Shown here one piece after another: positions 48,546-61,678 of a stretch of 64,000 nt of DNA. Source of the stretch: Limonium bicolor (Eukaryota; Streptophyta; Magnoliopsida; Caryophyllales; Plumbaginaceae). Positions within the stretch are counted from its first letter, which is position 1. Every line of letters starts with the position of its first letter. The DNA lies in assembly GCA_023374045.1 (NCBI GenBank), contig CM041783.1:119103503-119167502 (forward strand), read 5' to 3'. The notes beneath the pieces are model-generated. The model was not told where the DNA came from and searched no databases. It saw only the letters and a list, made by a program, of their open reading frames with translations. A program made the position numbers and the translations under genes.

Positions 48546-50456
48546 AGGCCACTGTATGGACCAAAATTGTTGTTTTAAGGTATGGAAATGATGTGTAATG
48601 ATGGGATTGATAGGTAATGATGTTATAAGGTTGCTAAGACATGTTAGGTGAGTTTTAATGACAATTTGTGGGTGAAAGTTGGAGTAAAATGAAGGAGTGA
48701 AACATGTTTAAAATGTAAAGTTATTCAACCAAGTTAACGGGGAAAATTATAAGCATTAGACTTTAAACGAACATGTTACCCCAATGTTAATAAAAGTACA
48801 TGTAAGTTATCAGTTGTTCGAGAATTGCTCGAGGAACTAAGTGGACGTGATAAAGTGGACTCCGGTGACAGGTATGGTTTTCTTGCAACCTGTGTCCTAC
48901 CGGATTACACCGGCTTGTATGCCAATGTGTTTTTCTGTATGTTTGCCACTTATAAGATAAATCATGAACGAGTTTACAGTCGTTATTGTTGTTGTATGTT
49001 TACGTGCCGATACCGGTAACCTCGAATGCGCTTGAAGGGCTAGTTAACCACTATTAGGTAAACGTAGGAGAACGGTATCCGTAACAACGTTTCCGACTTA
49101 AGGAACGTTCTAACCACGGCTATGCGTGAGTTGGATATGTGATGTTTGTGTGTGATGTTTGTAGGTGAATGTATGACTCTCCCTTCCCTTGTGTGTGTCT
49201 AACAAGACTTAACCCAATGTGTGATTGTTTAACTAAGTTCAATGATGAACTTCTGACAAGTGCTAACGGGGGGAGTGAGGAGTCCGGTCTGTTCCGGCCA
49301 CGCGTGTGAGTATGGGGGTCGTTGTCATAGCAGGTTCGATCCTCTCTGTATGTTATGGTTGTTTTCCAATTTGGTTCCCAACCTTCCCTATAGCTTAACC
49401 AAGGCTATTACTGACTCATGTCGGGCCACAGGGGCATACTATTGTTATGTTTTGTTTCGGTGTGCTTGGATCACTATATCCGAGACACCTTGTGTTAAGT
49501 TAACCGTTCATTTAACGAGACGGTAACGAGTTAAGTAACGAGCTTATCATGAGACTGGCAACATTCTCTAGGCTCACCAGTGTATTAACAATGTTTGGGT
49601 CGGTTCCTAAGAGGACCATGCCCGTTATGTTATGTATCTTTGTTGTGATGCAATATCGATTGCGGTGTTATGATGTGCACGTGGAAACGTGCAAAGTGTT
49701 GTTAAGTGTTGTTATGTAGTGTATGTTATATGTTTATGTAAAAGTGGAGTATGTGGATTATGGATATGAATCCCAGTTTGAGAAAAGGCATTTAAGGATA
49801 ACCCGATTTAAGGGTAAGTGTCGTCTGTTAAGGAAGTAGCTCCATTAGAGGAGGAACACTCTAGGGATATTGAATACCTTGAGTGACTTATTAAGTATGG
49901 ATATATTATCCGTTTGATGAGCCCGTTGAGGAAATGATTAGTGTTGTGTGTTTTACAGTTGCATGCACGATTTAAATATAATCAATCGCATGCTAAGACG
50001 ACAATTAGTTGTGCGTGGCCCGGTAGCATGTGGGCTGCGGGATTACCATACCAGCAAAGGTGCTGAGCCCCTTGGGGGCCAACCTTTCTCTTCTTTTCCT
50101 ATTTCAGGTACAAGGACTGGAAGCCGTTCGAGAGTAGGACGGGGTACGTTGTACATGGGTAATCGTTTATGTTATATACAGTAGGTGTAGTAAGTAAGAC
50201 CGAAATTGTCTCATCGGCATTAGTTATAAATACTCGGTATAGTTGGAAGGTGTACGTTGTTGTTGTTGTTAATGGAAAGGGATAGTAATGTGTAGCTCGG
50301 GAATTTAGCCCATCAACCGGTACAACGTGTATGTATTAGCCTTGTTAGCCACGTGGGTGGCTAACGGGTGTAACACCAACGAGTTAAGTAATGTGATGAG
50401 GTTGTTTTTCCGCTGCAGTTTATTGTAAGTGTGTTAATGTTGGATGGGGTGTTACA

Positions 50457-51640
50457 AAAAGTGGTATCAGAGCGAAGTATCGCTCTGATGACTGAATTAC
50501 CGAGCTTAGGAAGTACCGAGTTAGGATTTAAGGGTTGAGTGATAGCGTGAGAGATACGCTAGATAGGAATTTCCAGTTGTACTGGAAACCTACAATAACC
50601 ATCCCACCCTCCACAATCCCTGTTTTATAACTTGGGAGAGAACGCCAGAGAGATGGAAGTCCACTCTTACTCGGGAATACCCGATCTGGCTGTTATTAAA
50701 TACCTTTAGGGTACGGAGAAGCTGTCATACGGTAGATCCCGAAAACTGGGAATCCCGGAGACGTCTCCATCTGAACAATGTTAACTGCATTTAATAGCGA
50801 AGAATGGAGGATTTTGTGTGTAAGAGAATAGAATTTCCGGCAACCTGGGTCGACATGCAGAGCAGTCGAGAATAACCAGCTTGCAACGCACCGACCGTGC
50901 AACAGGCAAGAAGTGGATTCATGAAACCCGAGACGAGTGTCTACGGAACCATAATTGATAAATAATACACCAACGGTATACCAACCGACAAGGGAGACTA
51001 CGACGTAGTGCCCAAATACGTGGAACGGGCTACAAGGAGAATACAATACTAAGAAAAGGGGTCTCCCAGAATGGGAAACACCCTAGTTGATGATCGTCAT
51101 GTGAAGACAGTGAGAAGTCACCTAGAAGAGTCATTGTCAAGGCAGTAAGATCAGTGAGGGCCAACAAGGCCACTGATGACAGTATGGGTAAAAACAATAC
51201 CACAACCGGTATGTGTTAAACCGATAGCCAGTTAGCATGGCGCACTCGCCATAGCAAGTGCTGCTATGACAGGGTTGTTCGGGAAATTTTAACCACTACA
51301 AAGTACTTAGTAAAGTACTAGAAGGTTAAATGTGATCGTCATAACAGTGGAAGGGCCTGTTAGCCTAACCCCTGTAATTGTAAGTACACCAGTCAGCAAG
51401 AAGCTAGACTTGGTTAAGGTAAGAAGATGTTGTGAAACCATGAAAAATTTTCTTTCAAACCCAGATTTATTTCAAACCCTTTTTTTTCAAAACCAAAATT
51501 TCTTTCAAACCAACACTTCTTTCTAACCTTCTTTTAAACCAAACCAGTAAAAACCCAAGGGCAGTTGATAAAGATACAACAGTGGATAAACTTTCCCTCG
51601 ATTAAGTTCGGGAAGCAAGGAACGAATATTGTCACGGGAC
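50457..51640 (+). mobile_element. Beta A segment, third rung of the ladder
   Basis: It is bounded by the PBS (50462-50473) and GGGAC (51636-51640) before an alpha LTR. It is beta in type, with the 16741-16860-like block retained, but has the alpha state GAAACCATG near 51436 where other beta copies read GAAATCATG. That hints at a short conversion tract or a recurrent change. No gene is seen. Confidence 0.87.
50462..50489 (+). promoter_or_regulatory. PBS and PBS hairpin
   Basis: The PBS is 50462-50473 and the hairpin 50466-50489. Arms and loop are intact. Confidence 0.88.
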
Positions 51641-52356
51641 TGAAATACCCCAAACCTTGATATGCGGTTTAAATATTAAAATATGGTATGTAAAGGCTAA
51701 AAGTGCCTTAGGAACATCAGTGTACAATTTAAACCATAGTAAAATGCAATAAAGCATTAAGACCAGTTTGAGCAAAAACATGCTCTAAGCTATGAGCGAA
51801 CTTGGTTAGGACCCAAAGAGCCTACCAAGGCTTAATAATATTCAAGTATGATTTAATTAGGCTAATTAAGTCCTTAGGAAACTTTGGGAGACAATGAAAC
51901 CAAACAAAACACAAATAAATACCTTAAAGTCAATAAGAGCAAAAATGTGCTCTAAGCTTGGGATAAATTTGTATAAGACCTAATGGTCATACCTATACCT
52001 TATAAATATGTTAATGAACATATTAAATCAATTACCAAAAAAACCAAGCTTGAAAACAAGTTAAAACACAAAATGTGCTTTAAGGAGTCTTAAAGCACGT
52101 TTTTGAAAAATTGTCTTGTAAATGAGTTTTGAATGGCTAAATGTCCATCATTACTCTTTAATTAACATGTGTACTATATAGTATCACATTTGGAAGTCTA
52201 TATCAATGGGAAATCAAAATTTCACAACAATGTGCCTTGTTTTGTGAATAGTGATTTTTATAAGCTAGTTTGTAACATATGATGTTATAAGTAATTAAAT
52301 GAGTCAATAAAGACTATAATACCCCTAGACTAAAAAGGGGGCCGGTTTTTGAAGTA

Positions 52357-52528
52357 ATGAGTCACCAAACATGTTAACTTATTAAGTAAATAAAGATGAC
52401 TCATAAGTTACTATTTGCTTTAAGTCATAAATATCTTCAAAAACAAAACCAAACTCACTTCTCTCATTTCTTTCTTCATTTCACACACGGTTCCCTTCCT
52501 CTTCTACCTTTCTTCTTTCTGTTCTCAC
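52357..52528 (+). promoter_or_regulatory. LTR promoter-like block (alpha copy 8)
   Basis: CATAAATA is at 52426-52433. An extra CA pair lies in the leader near 52488. Confidence 0.57.
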
Positions 52529-53957
52529 GTTAATACAGCACCACCACCATGGAAGTCCACCTTTGAACCCTTGTAAAATCTAACTCACTTATCCAAATCA
52601 AAAACAAACACCACCATTCTCTTTGTCTCATCAAGCTCTTCAATTCTATCCTTTCAAAACTTCAAAAGCCCCATTTCGGTGCCATGGAGTTCCACCATTG
52701 AAGGAGCTTGAGCTTGTCTTTCCACATATTATTGATCTCCTTTGCTTCTAGGTAAGGAATCTCAAAGAAAATCAAGTTTCCTCCATGTTTTGTGTGTGAC
52801 CGAAAATACTCATTGATGGAGCTCTTTGTGTGACCTTGTTCTAGCTTCATTCCAATCTCTTATGGACTAGGTGGAGTCCTCTCTTGATATATATTCAAGC
52901 TCTCTTTCCATTCCAAGGTAAAACAATCATTTTAATACCTTAAGATAATATATGTAAACCTAGGGTTTACAATGAGATGAAGCATAAAGCTTATATACTC
53001 ATTTCAATGTTGGTATATTGTTTAGTAGTTGACAAGGAATGAAATGCCTTACCGGTTTTAAGAGGAAACAAGAAAGAAGTTTGAGTGGAAAAGAGGTAAA
53101 TATGCTATCTCAATGTGGTTTAATGCCTTAGTAGAAAAGAGCTAATAATGCTTGTTAAAACTATCTAAAGAGCTAATGGTACATGACTTAGGAAAATGTT
53201 CTCAAGGAGACTAGTAAAAGGACATATGTCTTGTTGGTTGTATTTGCAGGTCAAAGGCTTAATATTGTGGAAATTCAGTGTTTAAGGTTTAAGCAATTTA
53301 AGGGCCTAAGAGCCATGCTATTTAAGGGCCTAAGTGCCAAGCAATTTAAGTTATGCACTATATTGTGATGTAGTGTAAGTTTGGTGAAGTCTTGTGTGTG
53401 ATGGTGTTCTTGATGGATTTAGGTGTTCTTGAGTGTTTAATGGTGAAAACTATGAGCCTTGGAATGAGGATGTGCTAAGAGAACCCATGGCAAATTTGTA
53501 AAATGTATAAGGAGTTTTAAGTGCTTGAATGAACTTGGGTGAACTAGGAATTGTTAGGAATGAGTAAATGTTTCACTAAGGAAGAAAACGTGCATTAAGG
53601 TGTTACAAGGATTTAGGTGCTATCTTGGAAGTTCTAGGAATTCAAGGTGTGTTTTGAGAATGTATTTAAGTCTTGGAGAAGTTTGTTTAAGGTTTAGGTA
53701 ATGTTGTATCCAAGGAATAAATGATGTTTAGATAAGGTTTTGAGAAAGGAATTCAAGAAGTTGTGAAAAGAGGATTTTGTTTTGTAAGAAAGGATGTTTG
53801 GATGATGATGTTTGTGTGGAAGATATGTCCTGGTATAATGGTTAGAATAGGCATGAAACATCACTTAGAAACCTAAGGAGAAGATACTATAAGTGTTGGA
53901 AGCTTTGGAGGAATTTGGTTAAGTGTTTAAAGACTTGGAAATTGAATGTTTTGCCGT

Positions 53958-54135
53958 GTCCGAACTTCCGTCCGGACATGGAAGTTCGGACAGGCTCTGT
54001 TGGGTAAAGGATTTTCCCACTCTCGAACTGTGTCCGAACTTGGGAAGTCCGGACACAAGTTCGGACGTGTATATGGGTTTCAGTATTAGGTCTCGGCTTG
54101 CGTCCGAACTTGGAGGTTCGGACACAAGTTCGGAC
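53958..54135 (+). repeat. Alpha palindrome cluster (copy 8)
   Basis: All three stems are intact. Confidence 0.85.
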
Positions 54136-56069
54136 AGGCCACTGTATGGACCAAAATTGTTGTTTTAAGGTATGGAAATGATGTGTAATGATGGGGATTG
54201 ATAGGTAATGATGTTATAAGGTTGCTAAGGACATGTTAGGTGAGTTTTAATGACAATTTGGTGGGTGAAAAGTTGGAGTAAAATGAAGGAGTGAAACATG
54301 TTTAAAATGTAAAGTTATTCAACCAAGTTAACGGGGAAAAGTTATAAGCATTAGACTTTAAACGAACATGTTACCCCAATGTTAATAAAAGTACATGTAA
54401 TGTTATCAGTTGTTCGAGAATTGCTCGAGGAACGTAAGTGGACGTGATAAAGTGGACTCCGGTGACAGGTATGGTTTTCTTGCAACCTGTGTCCTACCGG
54501 ATTACACCGGCTTGTATGCCAATGTGTTTTCTGTATGTTTGCCACGTTATAAGATAAATCATGAAACGAGTTTACAGTCGTTATTGTTGTTGTATGTTTA
54601 CGTGCCGATACCGGTAACCTCGAATGCGCTTGAAGGGCTAGTTAACCACTATTAGGTAAACGTAGGAGAACGGTATCCGGTAACAACGTTTCCGACTTAA
54701 GGAACGTTCTAACCACGGCTATGCGTGAGTTGGATATGTGATGTTTGTGTGTGATGTTTGTAGGTGAATGTATGACTCTCCCTTCCCTTGTGTGTGTCTA
54801 ACAAGACTTAACCCAATGTGTGATTGTTTAACTAAGTTCAATGATGAACTTCTGACAAGTGCTAACGGGGGGAGTGAGGAGTCCGGTCTGTTCCGGCCAC
54901 GCGTGTGAGTATGGGGGTCGTTGTCATAGCAGGTTCGATCCTCTCTGTATGTTATGGTTGTTTTCCAATTTGGTTCCCAACCTTCCCTATAGCTTAACCA
55001 AGGCTATTACTGACTCATGTCGGGCCACAGGGGCATACTATTGTTATGTTTGTTTCGGTGTGCTTGGATCACTATATCCGAGACACCTTGTGTTAAGTTA
55101 ACCGTTCATTTAACGAGACGGTAACGAGTTAAGTAACGAGCTTATCATGAGACTGACTGGCAACATTCTCTAGGCTCACCAGTGTATTAACAATGTTTGG
55201 GTCGGTTCCTAAGAGGACCATGCCCGTTATGTTATGTATCTTTGTTGTGATGCAATATCTATTGCGGTGTTATGATGTGCACGTGGAAACGTGCAAAGTG
55301 TTGTTAAGTGTTGTTATGTAGTGTATGTTATATGTTGTAAAATGTGGAGTATGTGGATTATGGATATGAATCCCAGTTTGAGAAAAGAGGCATTTAAGGA
55401 TAACCCGATTTAAGGGTAAGTGTCGTCTGTTAAGGAAGTAGCTCCATTAGAGGAGGAACACTCTAGGGATATTGAATACCTTGAGTGACTTATTAAGTAT
55501 GGATATATTATCCGTTTGATGAGCCCGTTGAGGCGAAATGATTATGTGTTGTCTGTTTACAGTTGCATGCATGACTTAAAAATAATCAACCGCATGCTAA
55601 GACGACAATTAGTTGTGCGTGGCCCGGTAGCATGTGGGCTGCGGGATTACCATACCAGCAAAGGTGCTGAGCCCCTTGGGGGCCACCCTTTCTCTTCTTC
55701 TCCTATTTCAGGTACAAGGAGCTGGAAGCCGTTCGAGAGTAGGACGGGGTAGTCGTTGTACATGGGAAATCATTTATGTTGTATATATACAGTAGGTGTA
55801 GTAAGACCGAAATTGTTGTCGGCATTAGTTATAAATACTCGGTATAGTTGGAAGGTGTATGTTGTTGTTGTTTAATGGAAAGGGATAGTAATGTGTAGTC
55901 GCTCGGGAATTTAGCCCATCAGACCGGTACAATGTATGTGTATTAGCCTTGTTAGCCACGTGGGTGGTTAACGGCGTGTAACACCAGCGAGTTGAGTTAA
56001 TTGATGAGTTGTGTATTCCGCTGCAGATTGTTGTTATGTATTTGTTGTTGGATGGGGTGTTACAAAAAG

Positions 56070-56097
56070 TGGTATCAGAGCGAAGTATCGCTCTGAT
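56070..56097 (+). promoter_or_regulatory. PBS and PBS hairpin (third alpha element)
   Basis: The PBS is 56070-56081 and the hairpin 56074-56097. Arms and loop are intact. Confidence 0.88.
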
Positions 56098-59000
56098 GAC
56101 TGAATTACCGAGCTTAGGAAGTACCGAGTTAGGATTTTAGTACTTTGGGTTAAGGGTTGAGTGATAGCGTGAGAGATACGCTAGTTAGGAACTACCAGTG
56201 ACTACTGGAAACCTACTATATCCTTCCCGCCCTCCATAATCCCTGTTTTATAACTTGGGAAAGAACGCCAGAGATTAAAGTCCTCTCAAACTCGGGAAAC
56301 CCGATCTGGCTGTTATTAAGTACCTCTATGAGAATGAAGAAACCTATGCATAGGAGAATCGAATTTCCGGCAACCTGGGGCGACATGCTGAGCAGTCGAG
56401 AATAACCAGCTTGCAACACCCGACCGTGCAACAGAAGTGGATTAATGGAACCCGAGACAAGTGTCTACGGAACCGCAGTTGTTAAGTGATACACCAACGG
56501 TATACCAACCGACAAAGGAACTACAACGTAGTGCCCAAACAAGACAAGTCTCAGTAACCACGATAATGCGTGGAACGGGCTACGAAGAGGAAACAATAAA
56601 AAAAAGGGTCTTCCAGAATGGGAAACACCCTAGTTAGTGATTATCATGTAAAGACAGTGAGAAGCCATCCGTGGAATTATTATCAAGACTGTAATATCAG
56701 TGAGGGCCAACAGGCCACTGATGACAGTGCGGGTAAAAACAACACCACAACCGGTATGTGTTGAACCGATAGCCAGTTAGCATGGCGCACTTGCCATAGC
56801 AAGTGCTGCTATAACAGGGCTGTTCGGGAAATTTATAACCACTACAAAGTACTTGGTAAAGTACCACGAAGTTAACTCTGATCATCATAACTGTGGGAGG
56901 GCTTAACAGCCTAACCTTTGTAATTGTAAGTACACCACAGCAAGAAGCTAGACTTGGTTAAGGTAAGAAGATGTTGTGAAACCATGAAAATTTTCTTTCA
57001 AACCTAGAATTATTCAAACCCTTTTCTTTTCAAAACCAGATTTTCTTTCAAACCAACACTTCTTTCCAACCTTCTTTTAAACCAAGCCAGTAAAACCAAG
57101 GACAGTTGACGAGGACAACAATGGATAAACTTTCCCTCGATTAAGTTCGGGAAGTAAGGAATGAATATTGTCACGGGACAATATAAGGGTTGACAACAGA
57201 ATGCTTCACCTAGGCGTGTGACGGACACTACGAGTGTACCAACTGAATTGTGGGACGACCGCACTCGATAGGAGCTTGTGGGCCTGGCAGACCTACTTAT
57301 GGTTAGTTGGGTAAGTAGCAATGTATCAGTATGGTACCCCACCACATATTATACGAGTGGAGTCCGAAACACGGGAAGTAGTCAACTCCGTCTACGGTCA
57401 GCAGTATAAATCAAACAAGAGCTAAAGATTACAAGGAATGGTTGAAGTTAAGGAACTCAGTTGAGATAACTAGACTAAAGGAATCATGAATTCATTTTCA
57501 AGGAAATGTTTTAAGAGTCAAAGTGCGAAGTGCACTGACTGTTATGTAAAGACATCGTATATATCTTAAGGATCCTCAGGGATAAACATGATAGCTGGAA
57601 CGGAGACCCAGCCTATGCATGGCAAGGCAGATGCCTGATGTGGACACATTAGCGTGCAATGAACGGGATGAAACTCCCAGAATGAGTACCTACACTACCA
57701 GGAAATGTTGATCTTCACAGGAAGAGATAATAAGCCAGTTAAGAACGCAAACGGCGTGGCTACTGAATATACCAGTAGCAACACCCAGGAGCATCCTTAA
57801 AGGGCGTTCGCATCAATAATTGTTTCACAAAATGGCATGACAGAAACACAAGGGTTGAAACTAACACCCAGTTTAGACATAAGTTGTCAGGAGACGGACT
57901 GACAAACCTAAAGGGAATCCCATGAAAGGAAACGTGATGCAACGACCTGTCATGGAGCCCAATATAATATCCAAATCATGAAATGTTGCACAGAGAAATA
58001 AATGAATGCGGACAGCTTACAACGAGCGCAGCTCAAGACGATAAGGCTTATAAGCCACAAGCAAGATATGTTATGTAAGTTTGATTAATTGCAGAAGTTT
58101 ATGTAATATAAGTGAATAGAGTGGTAAACGAACCACTGCATTAAGAGTGGGGATACCTCTCGATCTCGTGAGACCGCAGGAGCGGTAGTTATGTGTATCA
58201 AGCCCAAGAAATATGTTAAGGATTGACCATATTGTTATTGAAAGAGAGCAGTTAGCTTAGTAACATGTGTGTATAAAGTGAAACCGAGCTGAATAATGCC
58301 GGCTTATGACTCGAATGATAAATGCTCAAGGAACATTCAGTAGTCATCCAAATGAATGATGAACCATAATACGAATGATGTAAGTATATGTGTGGAAGTT
58401 AATATGACATAAATACCATGTAAGTTATTGTTATGCAATGAGTAAGAGCACGGTTCGCAGCTGGCGACCGTTGTATCAATGTTATTGAGTAATAATGTGG
58501 CAGATAAGACCAGTTATGAGTTAAACTCAATGGACATGCAAGCAAGTGATGATACACAGACTGGGCAATAAGCCAATGGTCGGTACTATGTGATAAGGAA
58601 ACTCAGTGTGAGTTCCATGGCGAATCGCATAAGGGATTTACTGTCAAAAGTTTACGCCTCTGCACTCTGTATGACTGAGTGTTTTGGTATTGCACTTGCA
58701 CAGTAATGATCGAGTGGGATAGCTAGGAATTGGAAACATGTTAATTATGGAGGAATAATGTTATAATGGCCGATGCATAGGAAATGCAAGGCCGCACCTA
58801 TAGAAAGTACTTGTACAAGACCAAATGTGGAGGCATGATTAACAGTAAGTGACTACAGTAGCACTAACTGTCAAATATCGGTATGGAATATACCCCAATG
58901 TTGGAAATAGCTGAGAGAGCACTACACACTAGGTAGTAGCTTAATCTCAACCGACAGTAAGTCGGAAGGGAACAAGTCAATCATTGTGAAATACATAGTT

Positions 59001-59451
59001 GTATACACAGTAAATTGTTATGGAAGTGGATAGAAAGTGTATAACTCACCGAATTCGCTAACGGTAAGAGATACCACGCGTCGGTTGAGAAACCATTGTT
59101 ACCAAGATGAAGGTGACAATTGGGGATGTACAATACAGTAAGAATAACAAAAGGGAGCAATTAAGCTCTACAGTTATTAGAGTTTCGCAGCAGAAACTAG
59201 TGAGCCAGTGATTCAAGTGTTGAATGTACATGGTGAACATGAGTGAATGGCTAATTATTAACGCCTAGAAGCCTAACAGGCCAGAATCGAAACCAACTAA
59301 GAGTTTAAACAAACTCCAATGAGAATTCTTGGTTTAGGAACTAAACCGCCAATGGTTAAGATCCTCTAATCAGAATCCATTGTGTAATAGACCGCGTGGA
59401 AGTTAAAACACTTCACGGCGGCAGAACATTATAAGCCAATGTTTAGTGATT

Positions 59452-59487
59452 GATTACGTGGGCGTAATCCTTTTTAAGGGGGGTAGA
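59452..59487 (+). promoter_or_regulatory. Internal hairpin plus second polypurine tract (third alpha)
   Basis: The hairpin is at 59452-59469 and the tract AAGGGGGGTAGA at 59476-59487. Confidence 0.75.
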
Positions 59488-60463
59488 GCGCAAAACCACT
59501 TAGTGTATATTACCATACAAGTGTACGTAGTGTATGTGACTTATTTGTGCATAGCACAAAATTATATTATTGTTTTGATGATTGGTGTGTGTGTTACGTA
59601 AACATACACATTCATTCATGGTTTAATTGTGGTAATTGCGCACAGAAGATGCGAATACCATTGTGATAAGTGTGTGTATTTGTTGACAGTTGTGTGTGAT
59701 AGTACAAGTGTGGGGAGTAGAGAAACTCCCGGGGGAACAAAAGCCCCGACAGTGTATAAATGTGAAATGGTGTGTTGTATTTTGATAAAATATATGTATA
59801 TATATACTATATAGTGATTCATGAAAGAATACGAAACTGACATAGAACCTAGTGAGAATGAGATTCCCTAGGTAACAACATTTAAGTGAATGAAATAACT
59901 GATAGACGAAGTCCTATCCCTTGGAGATGTTATGATCATGACTAGAATGATTTAAAAGATAGAAAATTGGAAATGAGCGATTCAATTGATGCTTGAAAAT
60001 GAAGTGGGAGGTGGAACTTGATTTGCATGTGATCAAGGGAAGCCGAACACAAATTGGGGTGGAAGGATAGTTCAACACTGATGCTGATCACATCAGGGTT
60101 GGATGATTCTTGAAGCTCCCTATAAGTGGTCACAAATAACCACGCTAAGAAAGGTAGCAAAGAGCATAATTGGACTTGGAGTTGTGTGTTTTCAAAAAGG
60201 ATTTTGAATTGGTATTTATAAAACGTCGATAGATATTTTACATAGATAAAGTTTCTTAATTAACCTCATAAGGAAATTTTAAATTTAAGTGATTGTTTTG
60301 ATCTCCCAAAGGCACGGGGACGGAAGGTGTCCATCGCGACCGGGTTCTGCGGGATCACAGTGTATATCAAAGATATTTTGATTGTTATACATGCTATGAC
60401 ATGTTGTGTGGTATGTGTAATAAATATTATTTTGACCTTGAGTTCCTAAAGTGTATGCTATTA

Positions 60464-60666
60464 AGACCTACGAGTCTAAATGTGTTGTGTTACATAGACC
60501 TATGTGTCTAAAGGTTGTTATGTTACCCAAGACCAGTGAGTCAAAGGGGTTGTTAGTATGTGTAAATGTTGTTTGTTAAGATACCCGGACCATTGAGTCC
60601 GAGGTTATCATGTGAATATGTTATGTCATGTATGGATGTGAATGTGTTGCCCGGACCATTAAGTCC
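60464..60666 (+). repeat. Degenerate mini-hairpin array (third alpha)
   Basis: All five units are present. A 4-nt TTTG duplication near 60570 lengthens one spacer. Confidence 0.62.
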
Positions 60667-60755
60667 GAGGTTGTAATGTAAAGTGTGTTTGATTATGGAA
60701 GTTTTATGGCTGTAAGTAATCCCCGTATTCTAATCTAATGATGTGTGGGAAATGT

Positions 60756-60791
60756 GAACTTCGAGGACGAAGTTCTTTTAAGGGGGTAGAT
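60756..60791 (+). promoter_or_regulatory. Terminal hairpin and 3' polypurine tract (third alpha)
   Basis: The 8-bp hairpin is at 60756-60775 and the tract at 60780-60790, before the LTR at 60792. Confidence 0.88.
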
Positions 60792-61508
60792 TGAAATACC
60801 CCAAACCTTGATATGCGGTTTAAATATTAAACTATGGTATGTAAAGGCTAAAAGTGCCTTAGGAACATCAGTGTACAATTTAAACCATAGTAAATGCAAT
60901 AAAGCATTAAGACACAGTTTGAGCAAAAACATGCTCTAAGCTATGAGCGAACTTGGTTAGGACCCAAAGAGCCTACCAAGGCTTAATAATATTCAAGTAT
61001 GATTTAATTAGGCTAATTAAGTCCTTAGGAAACTTTGGTAGACAATGAAACCAAACAAAACACAAATAAATACCTTAAAGTCAATAAGAGCAAAAATGTG
61101 CTCTAAGCTTGGGATAAATTTGTATAAGACCTAATGGTCATACCTATACCTTATAAATATGTTAATGAACATATTAAATCAATTACCAAAGAAAACCAAG
61201 CTTGAAAACAAGTTAAAACACAAAATGTGCTTTAAGGAGTCTTAAAGCACGTTTTTGAAAAATTGTCTTGTAAATGAGTTTGAATGGCTAAATGTCCATC
61301 ATTACTCTTTAATTAACATGTGTACTATATAGTATCACATTTGGAAGTCTATATCAATGGGAAATCAAAAATTTCACAACAATGTGCCTTGTTTTTGTGA
61401 ATAGTGATTTTTATAAGCTAGTTTGTAACATATGATGTTATAAGTAATTAAATGAGTCAATAAAGACTATAATACCCCTAGACTAAAAAGGGGCCGGTTT
61501 TTGAAGTA

Positions 61509-61678
61509 ATGAGTCACCAAACATGTTAACTTATTAAGTAAATAAAGATGACTCATAAGTTACTATTTGCTTTAAGTCATAAATATCTTCAAAAACAAAA
61601 CCAAACTCACTTCTCTCATTTCTTTCTTCATTTCACACGGTTCCCTTCCTCTTCTACCTTTCTTCTTTCTGTTCTCAC
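61509..61678 (+). promoter_or_regulatory. LTR promoter-like block (alpha copy 9)
   Basis: CATAAATA is at 61578-61585. The layout is as in copy 1. Confidence 0.57.

Larger units (their letters stand above)
46080..50456 (+). repeat. Chimeric LTR with a different alpha/beta switch point (copy 7)
   Basis: It is alpha up to about 49940 (ATGGATATATTATCCGTTTG, then GATTA) and beta from about 49969 (GCACGATTTAAATATAATC) to its end. Its switch therefore lies roughly 0.3 kb earlier in LTR coordinates than in copy 6. The palindrome cluster (48368-48545) has an extra C in its first arm. The acceptor-like CAG of the intron-like segment is reduced to GAG at 47669-47671. It has the highest density of single-base indels in the window, including GAAATAACCCC at its start. 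Confidence 0.86.
51641..56064 (+). repeat. Alpha 5' LTR (copy 8), start of the third alpha element
   Basis: This 4424-bp LTR is alpha from end to end, with 5'-LTR lineage states as in copy 3. GGGAC precedes it, and AAAAG, the PBS and alpha A follow. The palindrome cluster is at 53958-54135. It ends the 5.6-kb ladder and restores the order seen at 17674. Confidence 0.92.
56065..60791 (+). mobile_element. Alpha internal region (A plus B), third copy
   Basis: It is collinear with 22086-26837 and 4727 bp long. A ends at GGGAC (57175-57179) with B continuous. The internal polypurine module is at 59452-59487, the mini-hairpin array at 60464-60666, and the terminal hairpin and polypurine tract at 60756-60791. 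Small indels cluster at 56265-57360 (for example CCACCACATATTATACG near 57345). No gene is seen. Confidence 0.88.

Noticed and set aside
39337..56064. Regular 5.6-kb periodicity as a satellite or a CRISPR-like array
   Set aside because: Each unit is an LTR plus leader with retrotransposon junctions. There are no short repeats with unique spacers.
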